This document shows, one piece after another, positions 9,760-19,199 of a stretch of 38,370 nt of DNA. This DNA comes from CAVVIO01 sp963748095 (GTDB taxonomy: Bacteria; Bacteroidota; Bacteroidia; Bacteroidales; UBA10428). Made by a program: the position numbers and the translations under genes. The stretch is taken from contig CAVVIO010000064.1 in NCBI GenBank assembly GCA_963748095.1, forward strand, positions 1 to 38,370, given 5' to 3'. The first letter of the stretch is position 1; every line of letters starts with the position of its first letter. A model generated the notes under the pieces. The model did no database searches, was not told the DNA's origin, and saw only the letters and a program-made list of their open reading frames with translations.

Positions 9760-11685
9760 TTATTTGTTGCAATGTAATTTTATTACCCTGTATGCGTCCG
9801 GGATCCCCATTTCCCCGGCTTTGCTCAGATTTTCACATCCATTCCTCTTATCATTCAACAAAAGCATTAGTAAACCGCTGTTATAATAGGCTGATGCCCA
9901 TTCAGCGTTTTTTGTCACATGTAAAAAATCCTGCAACGAACCCTGGTAATTATAATGTAAGAACTCTGCATATCCCTTATTATACCAGGCAAATGTGAAA
10001 GCAGAGTCAAGGGATATCACTCTGTTGTAATCATTCCGTATTAATGAGAAATTGTTTTCTTTCCAAATCTGGCTAAATTGATTATTTACAACCGTACCCG
10101 TACTGTCTGATCTGTTAATGAATTTGTTCAACATTAATAAGCGTGCATTGGCACGTGAGAACAGAGCTGTGATATTATCCGGCTGTTTCCTTAGTACCTG
10201 GTCGAAATCGGGTACGGAAGCATTATAATTTCCTAATAATATATTCAGACAACCACGAATCAGATAGTTCTTATTGCTTTTGTTACCTGACCTGATCATG
10301 CTATCTGCTCTATTTATCCGTGACCTTAAATAAACCGTATCCTCCTGCTCGAAATCATTTGAAAGCAACATCACGTTAAAGGAGTAATGGATGCTGTCTT
10401 TACTTTTATAAACCTGCATCTTATCTGAATTGTCCGGATCAAATGTAAATAAATAGACCGGTTTCAGATTTATGTCAATTTGTTTGTACTGAACTTTACC
10501 AGCTCTTGAGGAAGGTTCCGAAAAATCCCCGGAAAACCGCGTCAGTTTAAGTATTTTCAAACCTTCATTGAATTTAGTAGAATCGTTTTTTTGTATATTA
10601 TTTTTCCCGATTATTTTACTTTTTTCCATATCGGCAGCATATCCTTTCTGATCACCTATCGCCAATCTTACCATTCCTCTTTCATGATAGGCATCGGCAT
10701 AGTCGGGAAATAATTTAATTGCGTTGGAAAAACTTTCAATTGCTCCTCTATAATTCCCCATCCGGTACTGGGTAATTCCTTTATTATAATAAACCAGCAC
10801 ATTATCAGGATTCTGATTTAAAATACGGTTGTAATCCGAAAGGGCTTCTCCTGATTCATTTGTGTTTGATCTTATAATAGCCCTGTTAAAATAAGCCATT
10901 TCATTTCCGGGAGACAGTTTAATAACCCTGTTAAAATCTTTCAGCGCTTCATCATAATTCATGAGTTTCATGTTAGCTATTCCTGTTTGATACCATGCAT
11001 AGGCATTTAACGAGTCCATTTTAAGGGCATGTGTAAAATCCTTCATGGCCAGTTGGGTATTTTCATTACTCATGTAAACAGAACCGCGTTCTACATAGGC
11101 AGTAACATTGTTTGAATCGCTGGAAATTGCCAACGTCAGTTCTTTTATAGCTTCATTATAATGTAATAGATTAGCCAGAATAACTCCTTTGATAACATGG
11201 AGATTATCAAATTTATCAGCATGACCTGTCAGTTTGTTACAATCGGCCAGTGCTTTGTTGAATTCATGCAGATCGACATAGGTAAGTGCCCGGTAATAAT
11301 AAACAGCCAGGTAAGTTGAATCGAGCTTCAATGCATAGGCATAATCGGACAAAGCGCCATTTATATCCAATAGTCCGGCTTTGATAACTCCCCGTATCAG
11401 GTAAAGATCCGGTAGTTTTGGAATGATCTCAATAGCTTTTGCTATATCTTCCCGTGCGCCTAAGTAATCATTAAGGTAATATTTGGCAATGCTCCGGTAA
11501 TAATAACCTTCGTATTGACCCGGATAATTTTTTATTGTCTCGTTAAAATCTTCAATGGCAGCAAGGTAATTCTGATTCGACAACTCTCTTCTGCCCAACT
11601 GTAAATAACTATACCGGTATTGCGCTTTAAGCGTTAAACCTGTTATTATAAATAAAAATATGAATATTATTTTTTTAAGAAACAT
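9760..11685 (-). CDS. Exported multi-TPR protein
   Basis: The frame extends to 11751, but the convincing start is the ATG at 11683-11685, which opens directly into a signal peptide (MFLKKIIFIFLFIITGLTLKAQ); the upstream 22 residues would bury it. The mature protein of about 620 residues is nearly all TPR: some ten consecutive motifs of 34 residues from about residue 25 to 365 (for example AYAWYQTGIANMKLMNYDEA and ALKDFNRVIKLSPGNEMAYF), then a spacer of about 100 residues without TPR, then three or four more TPRs. It ends with a motif common in Bacteroidota TPR proteins, RNGCENLSKAGEMGIPDAY. It is probably a periplasmic or outer-membrane-associated scaffold. It converges with the FemAB-like gene over 106 bases with only a weak AT hairpin at 9686-9702. 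Confidence 0.85.
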   Translation of the reverse strand: MFLKKIIFIFLFIITGLTLKAQYRYSYLQLGRRELSNQNYLAAIEDFNETIKNYPGQYEGYYYRSIAKYYLNDYLGAREDIAKAIEIIPKLPDLYLIRGVIKAGLLDINGALSDYAYALKLDSTYLAVYYYRALTYVDLHEFNKALADCNKLTGHADKFDNLHVIKGVILANLLHYNEAIKELTLAISSDSNNVTAYVERGSVYMSNENTQLAMKDFTHALKMDSLNAYAWYQTGIANMKLMNYDEALKDFNRVIKLSPGNEMAYFNRAIIRSNTNESGEALSDYNRILNQNPDNVLVYYNKGITQYRMGNYRGAIESFSNAIKLFPDYADAYHERGMVRLAIGDQKGYAADMEKSKIIGKNNIQKNDSTKFNEGLKILKLTRFSGDFSEPSSRAGKVQYKQIDINLKPVYLFTFDPDNSDKMQVYKSKDSIHYSFNVMLLSNDFEQEDTVYLRSRINRADSMIRSGNKSNKNYLIRGCLNILLGNYNASVPDFDQVLRKQPDNITALFSRANARLLMLNKFINRSDSTGTVVNNQFSQIWKENNFSLIRNDYNRVISLDSAFTFAWYNKGYAEFLHYNYQGSLQDFLHVTKNAEWASAYYNSGLLMLLLNDKRNGCENLSKAGEMGIPDAYRVIKLHCNK

Positions 11686-11853
11686 ATTCAAAATTTGTAA
11701 ATCGTCATCCTCTACTTTCAACATAACAAAAAAACAAAAAATATATTTCAACTTCTGTATAAAGAATTTAAAATTTTAAACCTTTACTTCAGAAAAGTAT
11801 AGAATAAACTATTGTATTATTGAAATTTACCGGAATAACAGATTTACTATTTA

Positions 11854-13167
11854 TTAACGGATTGTGAAATAGGGAAAGTCAATACCCAGCAAAAAACGCA
11901 TTAGAATGCAATAACGTTTTACCAGGCTGGTGATTAAAAAGTTTTCTCTTACATATTCTACAGCGTGGTATCCCAGTCTTTCACATTCTTCTTCATTGGT
12001 AAGCAGAAATTTGGTATAGGTAGCGATATTGTCAACATGGTACGGATCAACAAGAAAACCGGTTTTGTTATTAATTACCTGGAGGGTAATGCCGCCCACG
12101 TTACTTCCGATGACGGGAGTTCCCTGCCACAGTGCTTCAGTAACAACAAGTCCGAAACCTTCTTTGGTGGAAACATGAATAAAAACCTTTGCCAGTTTGA
12201 ACAATGCTCCTATATTTTCATCATTGTCAGGGATGTTCAATAGCGGATAGATATCCGGTTCTCCCTCGGTCATGGAAGATATTTTGGCATACATTTCCAT
12301 GCCTTCCGGATCATCAGCTGCTGAATTTCCAACAATGATTAATATCGGGTTCCGTTTCCTGATCTCACGGTCCTCTTTTAACTTTTTGAAAGCCTTGATA
12401 ATGGTTTTCTGGTTTTTATGTACGTCGTACCTCGAAACAGCAAGTACTATAGGACGTTCAGGATCTATGCCATATTCATTGAATAAATCACCGAGTGTGT
12501 CAAGTGCTTCTTCTTTTGTACGTTGCCTGTTCTTGCGCGATAACGGATCTATGGAAGGTGGAATCTGATATACCGGCTTTTTAATGCCTTCTTTTACAAA
12601 ATCCTTGTGTGAAAAGATCACGCCATCGTAATTATTTATATAAGGCAACAAGAAATTCCATATCAGTTCATTTGCTTCTGATGTGTCGATATGACAACGC
12701 CAGATCATTTTACCTTCGTAATTGCCGTGAACTACAGACGCACAAGGTTGTGGGTCATGAACTACATTCATATCAGCTACTATCCGCAGGTTTTCAAAAT
12801 TTCTTTTGTTGGTATTCACATAAAGATCCAGCAAATCCTCCAGGGTAAAATGCTGGTCGAGCCCCTGAATGATGTTGTGAAAACGTTTGGTTATATTGTA
12901 AAAGTCATCTGAAGCCTCGATGCAATACCAAAGACAGTTGATTCCCAATCCTCTGGCAATAGGTACAATGCTTTTAAGCATCTCTGCCACGCCCCCTCCT
13001 TCGAAAGTGGAATTGATATTTGTCCAGGTCTTGTTTTCAAGCAATCCGGCAATTTGCCGGATATTTTCAACTTCTTTTTTCCCGATTATATCAGTATAAG
13101 ATTTCAGATCGATAGGGTCCAGGGGCTGGTATTTTTCCAGGTATTGCGGGCTCAGGTTATTGTACAC
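11854..13167 (-). CDS. treT: Trehalose synthase, TreT-like GT4 glycosyltransferase
   Basis: The 437-residue protein has the GT-B layout of family GT4. The N-terminal domain holds NSTFEGGGVAEMLKSIVPIA, the glycine-rich motif of trehalose glycosyltransferring synthase, and the C-terminal domain holds VSRYDVHKNQ and the nucleotide-sugar motif EGFGLVVTEAL (E-x7-E). TreT joins an NDP-glucose and glucose to make trehalose, reversibly; this would give a cytoplasmic compatible solute or storage sugar. The start is GTG at 13165-13167: an in-frame TAA lies 12 bases upstream, and the first internal ATG would remove 60 conserved residues. No other trehalose gene is nearby. It lies 168 bases upstream of the TPR gene and need not share its transcript. 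Confidence 0.82.
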   Translation of the reverse strand: MYNNLSPQYLEKYQPLDPIDLKSYTDIIGKKEVENIRQIAGLLENKTWTNINSTFEGGGVAEMLKSIVPIARGLGINCLWYCIEASDDFYNITKRFHNIIQGLDQHFTLEDLLDLYVNTNKRNFENLRIVADMNVVHDPQPCASVVHGNYEGKMIWRCHIDTSEANELIWNFLLPYINNYDGVIFSHKDFVKEGIKKPVYQIPPSIDPLSRKNRQRTKEEALDTLGDLFNEYGIDPERPIVLAVSRYDVHKNQKTIIKAFKKLKEDREIRKRNPILIIVGNSAADDPEGMEMYAKISSMTEGEPDIYPLLNIPDNDENIGALFKLAKVFIHVSTKEGFGLVVTEALWQGTPVIGSNVGGITLQVINNKTGFLVDPYHVDNIATYTKFLLTNEEECERLGYHAVEYVRENFLITSLVKRYCILMRFLLGIDFPYFTIR

Positions 13168-13478
13168 AGAATCAATATTTTAGATGATTAATGCAGGTTG
13201 ACAATTAAAATTAGACATTTTTTTTGACTTTTACCCGTGTTTCGACCAACGGAATCGAAACAATGTCATTTCATATTCATGATAAATTCTCCCATCTGCC
13301 TTACCGAAAGAAATGAAGACGGCCTGTTGGGATTTCCCTTCGCATTGACATATAAGTTCAATTAATATTTAATAACCAGTATTTTACAATATTTCATCTG
13401 AACTATCAATTCAAATAATTATATGAATAAAAAAGGAGGTAAATTTTACCTCCTTTTGTCATTTAATAGCTGTATGTT
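13168..13478. other. Gene-free gap between treT and the peroxiredoxin gene
   Basis: These 311 bases hold the peroxiredoxin terminator (13431-13457) and, presumably, the treT promoter. No TAnnTTTG match is found on the minus strand and no convincing short gene is seen. Confidence 0.5.
13431..13457 (-). terminator. Rho-independent terminator of the peroxiredoxin gene
   Basis: A perfect inverted repeat, AAAAGGAGGTAAA (13431-13443) and TTTACCTCCTTTT (13445-13457), lies 21 bases past the stop codon; on the minus strand it ends in a run of six T, then ATTC. Confidence 0.88.
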
Positions 13479-14135
13479 TTAATTCAAATCCTTTTTTGCC
13501 AGGTAAAAATCTACTTTTTCAAGGCTCTTATCATCTATACGGATTTGCATTTCTTCCAGTGTTTTCGGTGGAGGAACAATTACCTTGTCGCCTTTTTTCC
13601 AGTCAAGCGGCAGGGCAACCTTGTATTTATCGGCAGTTTGTAAAGCGGTAAGTACTCTGATAATTTCATCCATATTACGACCTACATTCAGCGGATAATA
13701 CATAATCAACCTGATTTTTTTCTTCGGATCGATAAAAAACACAGCCCTTACAGCAGCAGTTTCACTCTCATTCGGTTGCAACATGCCGTAAAGTTTAGAA
13801 ACTTTCATGTCTATATCTGCTATTATCGGGAAATCAAAATAGACACCTGTATTTTTTCTTACATTATCTACCCAGGCAAGATGTGCATGAATACTGTCGA
13901 TACTTAAACCGAGCAGTTCTGCATTCAGTGCATCAAATTCGTTTTTACGAAGGGCAAAGCCACTCATTTCGGTAGTACAAACGGGTGTAAAATCAGCCGG
14001 ATGCGAAAACATTACGATCCATTTATCTTTTGCAAATTCGGAAAACTTTACTTTTCCTTTTGTAGTGACAGCTTCAAAATCAGGAGCATTATCTCCTATT
14101 CGGGGCATAGTGATTACTTTTTCTTCTTCTTCCAT
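13479..14135 (-). CDS. 1-Cys peroxiredoxin, Prx6 group
   Basis: The 218-residue protein is a peroxiredoxin that reduces hydrogen peroxide and organic peroxides. The active-site motif PADFTPVCTTE carries the peroxidatic cysteine Cys53, and the long C-terminal domain (from about 160, with PLDWKKGDKVIVPPP) is that of the Prx6/AhpC-TSA long form. Cys53 is the only cysteine in the protein, so there is no resolving cysteine and the enzyme must be recycled by an outside thiol. Starting at ATG 14135 gives a short acidic extension (MEEEEKVIT) before the canonical MPRIGD; the second Met at residue 10 is the alternative start. The gene is divergent from plsC and has its own terminator. Confidence 0.92.
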   Translation of the reverse strand: MEEEEKVITMPRIGDNAPDFEAVTTKGKVKFSEFAKDKWIVMFSHPADFTPVCTTEMSGFALRKNEFDALNAELLGLSIDSIHAHLAWVDNVRKNTGVYFDFPIIADIDMKVSKLYGMLQPNESETAAVRAVFFIDPKKKIRLIMYYPLNVGRNMDEIIRVLTALQTADKYKVALPLDWKKGDKVIVPPPKTLEEMQIRIDDKSLEKVDFYLAKKDLN

Positions 14136-14256
14136 GGTTATTAATTTTTATTTACATTTGATAGAATCATTTCTATAAATTTCGTAAGTAAACGCCAATT
14201 AATCAAATTAATGTAAGTGAGATTTGTCACAAATAGTAAGTAAACATGTTTTTTCA

Positions 14257-14264
14257 TAGCTTTG
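14257..14264 (+). promoter_or_regulatory. Candidate -7 box for plsC
   Basis: TAGCTTTG matches TAnnTTTG, 57 bases ahead of ATG 14321. It lies inside the first bases of a longer possible frame that begins at 14246, which argues for the downstream start. Confidence 0.45.
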
Positions 14265-14320
14265 CAGGTAATTTCAGATTGCAGATACTTAAAAAACAGT
14301 TAACTATCAGATCAGACCGT

Positions 14321-15052
14321 ATGATGAGAAAAATCTTATATATTCTTTATCAACCTTACAAATGGCTGATTTTTGCTCCTTTTCTAATTATTAATACATT
14401 GATATTCGGTATAATTGCCGTATTGGTATCCTCATTAATTAACCAACGTATTGGAAGTTATTTCGGAGGGGTAGTCTGGTCACGTGTAAATGCCTTCTTC
14501 ACTCCTATGATCGTTAAAGTTACAGGAAAAGAAAATATAGACAAAAAAGCTTCCTATGTCATAATACCCAATCATCAGAGCTACTACGATATTTTTCTTA
14601 TTTACGGCTGGCTGGGTATTGATATCAAATGGATTATGAAAAAGGAACTAAAGAAAATACCGGGTATAGGTTTCGGGAGCCAGAAAGTGGGTCATATTTT
14701 TTTAGATCGTTCTAACAGCAGAGTGGCTTTGCAAAGTCTTAATGAAGCCAAAAAGAAGCTGGTTAACGGATCTTCAGTAGTTATATTTCCGGAAGGTACA
14801 CGAAGTAAAGACGGCCAGCTTGGAAACTTCAAACGCGGCGCTTTCAAACTGGCACTGGATCTTGAACTTCCTTTATTACCAGTCACTGTTATTGGCACCC
14901 GTAAAATTTTGCCTTCCGATTCGGTAAATCTTTTGCCCGGAAAAGTAAAAATGATCATTCATAAACCTATTAACATTAAGGATTTTAGAGAAGATAATAT
15001 CAACGATTTGATTAAGATTGCCAAAGAAAGAATAGGGAGTGTTTTACCTTAA
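14321..15052 (+). CDS. plsC: 1-acyl-sn-glycerol-3-phosphate acyltransferase (PlsC family)
   Basis: This is a membrane-bound acyltransferase of about 243 residues that converts lysophosphatidic acid to phosphatidic acid in phospholipid synthesis. One hydrophobic N-terminal segment (about 14-40) anchors it to the inner membrane. The catalytic HX4D motif is NHQSYYDIF (His85, Asp90) and the glycerol-phosphate motif is FPEGTRSKDG at about 155. The frame can be extended to an ATG at 14246, but that would overlap a likely promoter box and add a non-conserved leader; ATG 14321 or the next codon ATG 14324 fits the family. It converges with the repeat-protein gene 33 bases downstream. Confidence 0.93.
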   Translation: MMRKILYILYQPYKWLIFAPFLIINTLIFGIIAVLVSSLINQRIGSYFGGVVWSRVNAFFTPMIVKVTGKENIDKKASYVIIPNHQSYYDIFLIYGWLGIDIKWIMKKELKKIPGIGFGSQKVGHIFLDRSNSRVALQSLNEAKKKLVNGSSVVIFPEGTRSKDGQLGNFKRGAFKLALDLELPLLPVTVIGTRKILPSDSVNLLPGKVKMIIHKPINIKDFREDNINDLIKIAKERIGSVLP

Positions 15053-15085
15053 GTAGAATTGGGTAGTTTTTATTTGGCACAGAAT

Positions 15086-17515
15086 TTATTTGTTATCACT
15101 CTGTTTATTCTTCTTTTCGAGCATTTTTGCATTCCATTTCTGTATTTTCAGATTATTTTGTTCCTGATGCTTTTGCATTTTTTGTTGAACCTTCTCCGTT
15201 TTCCGTTTTAACTTATCGTTATATTTAGCAATCTTCCTGCTGATTTTTTCATTTTCCTTCTGTTGCTGCTGTAACTCTTTCTGCTGCTCCTGTCTGATCT
15301 TTTCGTTCAGCTTTTGGATTTTTTTACTTTCTTTTACAAACTCTCCGTTCTCGGATTTGTACGCAGCCTCACGGTCAGCGATAACTCCTGCATTGTAGTC
15401 AGCTATCTGTTTGCTCTGGCGCTGGTCATCTTTTGCCTTCTGAGCAGCTGCTTTATCTTGTTCACTGAGAGTTTTGGTATTGTAATCCGATACCTGTTTG
15501 CTGGCACGGTCGTTTTCTTTCTGTTGTTGTTGTAATTCTTTCTGCTGCTCCTGTCTGATCTTTTCGTTCAGCTTTTGGATTTTTTTACTTTCTTTTACAA
15601 ACTCTCCGTTCTCGGATTTGTATGCAGCCTCACGGTCAGCGATAACTCCTGCATTGTAGTCAGCTATCTGTTTGCTCTGGCGCTGGTCATCTTTTGCCTT
15701 CTGAGCAGCTGCTTTATCTTGTTCACTGAGAGTTTTGGTATTGTAATCCGTTACCTGTTTGCTGGCACGGTCGTTTTCCTTCTGTTGTTGCTGCAACTCT
15801 TTCTGCTGCTCCTGTCTGATCTTTTCGTTCAGCTTTTGGATTCTTTTTACTTTCTTTTACAAACTCTCCGTTCTCGGATTTGTATGCAGCCTCACGGTCA
15901 GCGATAACTCCTGCATTGTAGTCAGCTATCTGTTTGCTCTGGCGCTGGTCATCTTTTGCCTTCTGAGCAGCTGCTTTATCTTGTTCACTGAGAGTTTTGG
16001 TATTGTAATCCGATACCTGTTTGCTGGCACGGTCGTTTTCCTTCTGTTGTTGCTGCAACTCTTTCTGCTGCTCCTGTCTGATCTTTTCGTTCAGCTTTTG
16101 GATCTTTTTGCTTTCTTTTACAAACTCCCCGTTCTCGGATTTGTACGCAGCCTCACGGTCAGCAATCACTCCTGCATTGTAGTCAGCTATCTGTTTGCTC
16201 TGGCGCTGGTCATCTTTTGCCTTCTGAGCAGCTGCTTTATCTTGTTCACTGAGAGTTTTGGTATTGTAATCCGATACCTGTTTGCTGGCACGGTCGTTTT
16301 CCTTCTGTTGTTGCTGCAACTCTTTCTGCTGCTCCTGTCTGATCTTTTCGTTCAGCTTTTGGATCTTTTTGCTTTCTTTTACAAACTCTCCGTTCTCTGA
16401 TTTGTACGCAGCCTCACGGTCAGCAATAACTCCTGCATTGTAGTCAGCTATCTGTTTGCTCTGGCGCTGGTCATCTTTTGCCTTCTGAGCAGCTGCTTTA
16501 TCTTGTTCACTGAGAGTTTTGGTATTGTAATCCGTTACCTGTTTGCTGGCACGGTCGTTTTCCTTCTGTTGTTGCTGCAACTCTTTCTGCTGCTCCTGTC
16601 TGATCTTTTCGTTCAGCTTTTGGATCTTTTTGCTTTCTTTTACAAACTCTCCGTTCTCTGATTTGTACGCAGCCTCACGGTCAGCAATAACTCCTGCATT
16701 GTAGTCAGCTATCTGTTTGCTCTGGCGCTGGTCATCTTTTGCCTTCTGAGCAGCTGCTTTATCTTGTTCACTGAGAGTTTTGGTATTGTAATCCGTTACC
16801 TGTTTGCTGGCACGGTCGTTTTCCTTCTGTTGTTGCTGCAACTCTTTCTGCTGCTCCTGTCTGATCTTTTCGTTCAGCTTTTGGATCTTTTTGCTTTCTT
16901 TTACAAAATCACCATTATCGGAGTTGTATAGCCTCGCGGTCGGCAATCACTCCGGCGTTGTAGTCAGCTATCTGTTTACTCTGGCGCTGGTCATCTTTAT
17001 GCCTTCTGGCTGGCAGCCTTATCCTGATCGCTGAGTACTTTATCATTCCATTTTTTAATCTGTTGGCTTTCTTTACTATTCAATAACAATTCCTGTTGTT
17101 TGGCATTCTCTTTTGCTATTTTATCATTTAATGCCTGAATTTCATTGCTAAGTTTCTGTGACTCCTTTTTTGATTTTGCCAGCATTTTTTGTTGAGATTT
17201 TGCCAGCTTTCTATTATGCTTATCCGTTTTTTTGCTAGTTAATTCTATTTGTCGGGTAAGTGATTTTTCTTGTTTTTTCTTTTGCTTAATTTTTTTATTT
17301 GTAGCATGGACCTGGGCAATTTGGGTCATTTTCTTCTTTATCTTCACACGTAAAGGAATATGTACCTTATCAATGCTATAATCGGTCGACCTTCTTGCCC
17401 TATTAACATTTGTCGACGGAACATCATTTTTTGTTTTCTTCTGTCCATAAAGGTTTTGCAGCGAATTGATAATAAACAGGGAAGCAAGTATTAAAATGAA
17501 ATTACGAATATTCAT
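15086..17515 (-). pseudogene. Exported K/Q/E-rich tandem-repeat protein, frame broken three times
   Basis: Three minus-strand frames join into one gene of about 809 residues. The N-terminus is a signal peptide (MNIRNFILILASLFIINSLQ), then a Lys/Arg-rich segment, then highly charged repeats without Cys. The breaks are one extra base near 16997-17000 (cttta-tgcc where other copies have ctttt-gcc), two bases missing near 16928-16930, and one extra T at 15841-15848. The net frame changes agree exactly with the frames observed, so repairing all three restores an open frame to the stop at 15086. The sequence is predicted to be long alpha-helix/coiled coil. I do not recognise the family; an envelope-spanning or surface filament role is possible. 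Lesions may be true decay or assembly error in the repeats. Confidence 0.75.
15251..17040 (-). repeat. Tandem array of a 261-bp coding repeat, about 6.9 copies
   Basis: The marker CACGGTCG recurs at 15505, 15766, 16028, 16289, 16550 and 16811: spacings 261, 262, 261, 261, 261, the 262 marking a one-base insertion. Copies are almost identical, including silent sites; the outermost copies are more diverged. Two alleles alternate (SKQVSDYN and SKQVTDYN). Each 87-residue unit is itself three 29-residue subrepeats, each beginning SK[KQ][IV]..[LY]N: SKKIQKLN, SKQV(S/T)DYN, SKQIADYN. The same 29-residue pattern continues in diverged form on both flanks (SQQIKKWN, SRKIAKYN). Confidence 0.92.
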
Positions 17516-17815
17516 AACCGATTATTTGATACTTGTTTACGGATATTTGAAGTATTTTGTTTGTTTCCGGCCGATAGATATTATTTTTCAATTGAATTCA
17601 TTTTAAAATTGAAATAAGAGACCATAATGTTCATGATTCATTAAAAATAAAAATTGTATTTTATATTATCATATTATCAATCTGTATTTTAATGTCAACT
17701 AATTAAAGTAATTCTATCAATATTCTGGGTCGCAAATCCGGAATTAATAGTCGATACATCTTCCCGTTTCCGGTTAAAATGTCTAATTTAGACATTGTAT
17801 AATAAGGATAAAAAC
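17516..17815. other. Divergent gap between the repeat-protein gene and the DUF763 gene
   Basis: These 300 AT-rich bases should carry promoters for both flanking genes. No TAnnTTTG match was found for the minus-strand gene. The right end has a 17-base palindrome (17779-17795) and a TATAAT at 17798-17803 just before the DUF763 start. No short gene is evident. Confidence 0.5.
17779..17795. promoter_or_regulatory. 17-base perfect palindrome ahead of the DUF763 gene, possible operator
   Basis: ATGTCTAA-T-TTAGACAT is a perfect dyad with one central base. It ends 20 bases before the DUF763 ATG and abuts TATAAT at 17798-17803, a position suited to a repressor site. No regulator gene lies next to it. 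Confidence 0.4.
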
Positions 17816-19031
17816 ATGAAACGTTCGGGACATGCTGATCTTCCGCTACATTACGGACATGTACCACCCTGGCTGTATGAACGAATGGCAAAGTTGGGCG
17901 GTGCAATTACAGAAATTATTGTTTCCGAATACGGGAAATCAGAATTTCTCCGTCGTATCAGTGATCCTTTCTGGTTCCAGGCACTAGGTGCTGTTATGGG
18001 AATGGACTGGCATTCATCCGGGATTACCACTTCGGTAATGGGGGCATTAAAACAAGCTATTCATCCAATGTCGAAGGAATTGGGAATATTACATTTGCGG
18101 CGGACGAGGTAAATTTTCGAGGAAAACGCCCGATGAATTGATGAAAATAGCTGATAAAACCGGACTCAATGGTAATCAACTGGTCCGGCACAGTAAACTT
18201 ACAGCTAAAGTAGACAACAATGCAGTGCAAGACGGATTTCAACTCTACCTGCATTCCTTTATAGTAACTGACACAGGAGAATGGGCAGTAATTCAACAGG
18301 GTATGAATAAAACTTCCCGAATGGCCCGGCGATATCACTGGCTTTCGGATAAGATCAGGTCGTTTGTGGAAGAGCCTCATGCATCCGTTTGCGGTGATAA
18401 CCTGGGGTTAATATTGAATTTAACTGATAAAATGGCACTTCCGACACGTAATAGTATTTTAAATATCAGTCATGAAAAACCGGTGCACTTACTTTCTGAA
18501 GTGAAAAAAATGCGTATGCCTGCACATCATGATGTTACTGTAAATGATGTTGATCTAAGACGACTTGGAAGTGTACTGACAATTGCCTATGATAGAAAGT
18601 TCACAAATTTTGAAGATCTGCTTTTACTGGAAGGATTAGGCCCAAAAACTTTAAGATCTCTTACGCTCATTAGTGAAATTATCCACGGTACCCCTTCCCG
18701 TTTCAATGATCCTGCGCGCTATTCATTTGCTCATGGTGGAAAAGACGGACATCCTTTTCCGGTTCAGACGACTGTATACGATGAGACTTTGTTATTTTTA
18801 AAAAATACCCTTCATCAGGCTAAAATCGGATATTATGATAAACAAAGAGCTCTGAAAAAACTTACCGGATTGATCATCCACGTTGAGAAAAATTTCGTGC
18901 CCAATCCCCGGCATTTTGAAGAATATATTTCAAAGGAAAGATCCGATTCGCCGGAATTTGGCGGAAGAACAGTTTTCGATCGTAAAAATTCTAAAAGAGA
19001 TAAAAATGATGGTCAGTTAAAATTATTCTAA
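17816..19031 (+). CDS. DUF763 family protein, frameshifted
   Basis: Two frames together give one protein of about 405 residues matching DUF763, a conserved family of unknown function found in archaea and bacteria. The N-terminal frame starts at ATG 17816 (MKRSGHADLPLHYGHVPPWL, the family's usual beginning; the TTG at 17795 is not a believable start). The second frame resumes with ICGGRGKFSRKTPDEL, a family hallmark. They join at TT 18089-18090: dropping one T gives GIYICGGRG. A helix-hairpin-helix-like segment, LLLLEGLGPKTLRSLTLISE, at about residue 280 suggests nucleic-acid contact. The C-terminus is basic and ends in GQLKLF. Function is unknown; a DNA- or RNA-related role is inferred only from the helix-hairpin-helix. 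Confidence 0.82.
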
Positions 19032-19199
19032 TATATTTTACTTTGATACATAGCAACTTATTTAACGATCCTCTACCATTAATTCAACTATTCTTGGCAG
19101 ATATTATCGCCAATGTAAAATAATCTTTAGATTTTATCTTTTTTTAAAAATAAATTTAATATATTTTCGCATCTTCAGAATAAGAAACCAGACCCAACA

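Noticed and set aside
15314..16400. Long plus-strand open frames across the tandem repeat, encoding hydrophobic Phe/Leu-rich repeats that look like membrane proteins.
   Set aside because: They are antisense images of the 261-bp coding repeat. The minus strand has a signal peptide, a natural start and charged repeats; the plus frames have neither start context nor a family match.
15251..17040. Regular repeats considered as a CRISPR array.
   Set aside because: The unit is 261 bp, contiguous, coding and has no unique spacers.
17795..17815. TTG start for the DUF763 protein.
   Set aside because: It lies at the edge of the palindrome and adds a non-conserved leader; MKRSGHADLPLHYG at 17816 is the usual family beginning.
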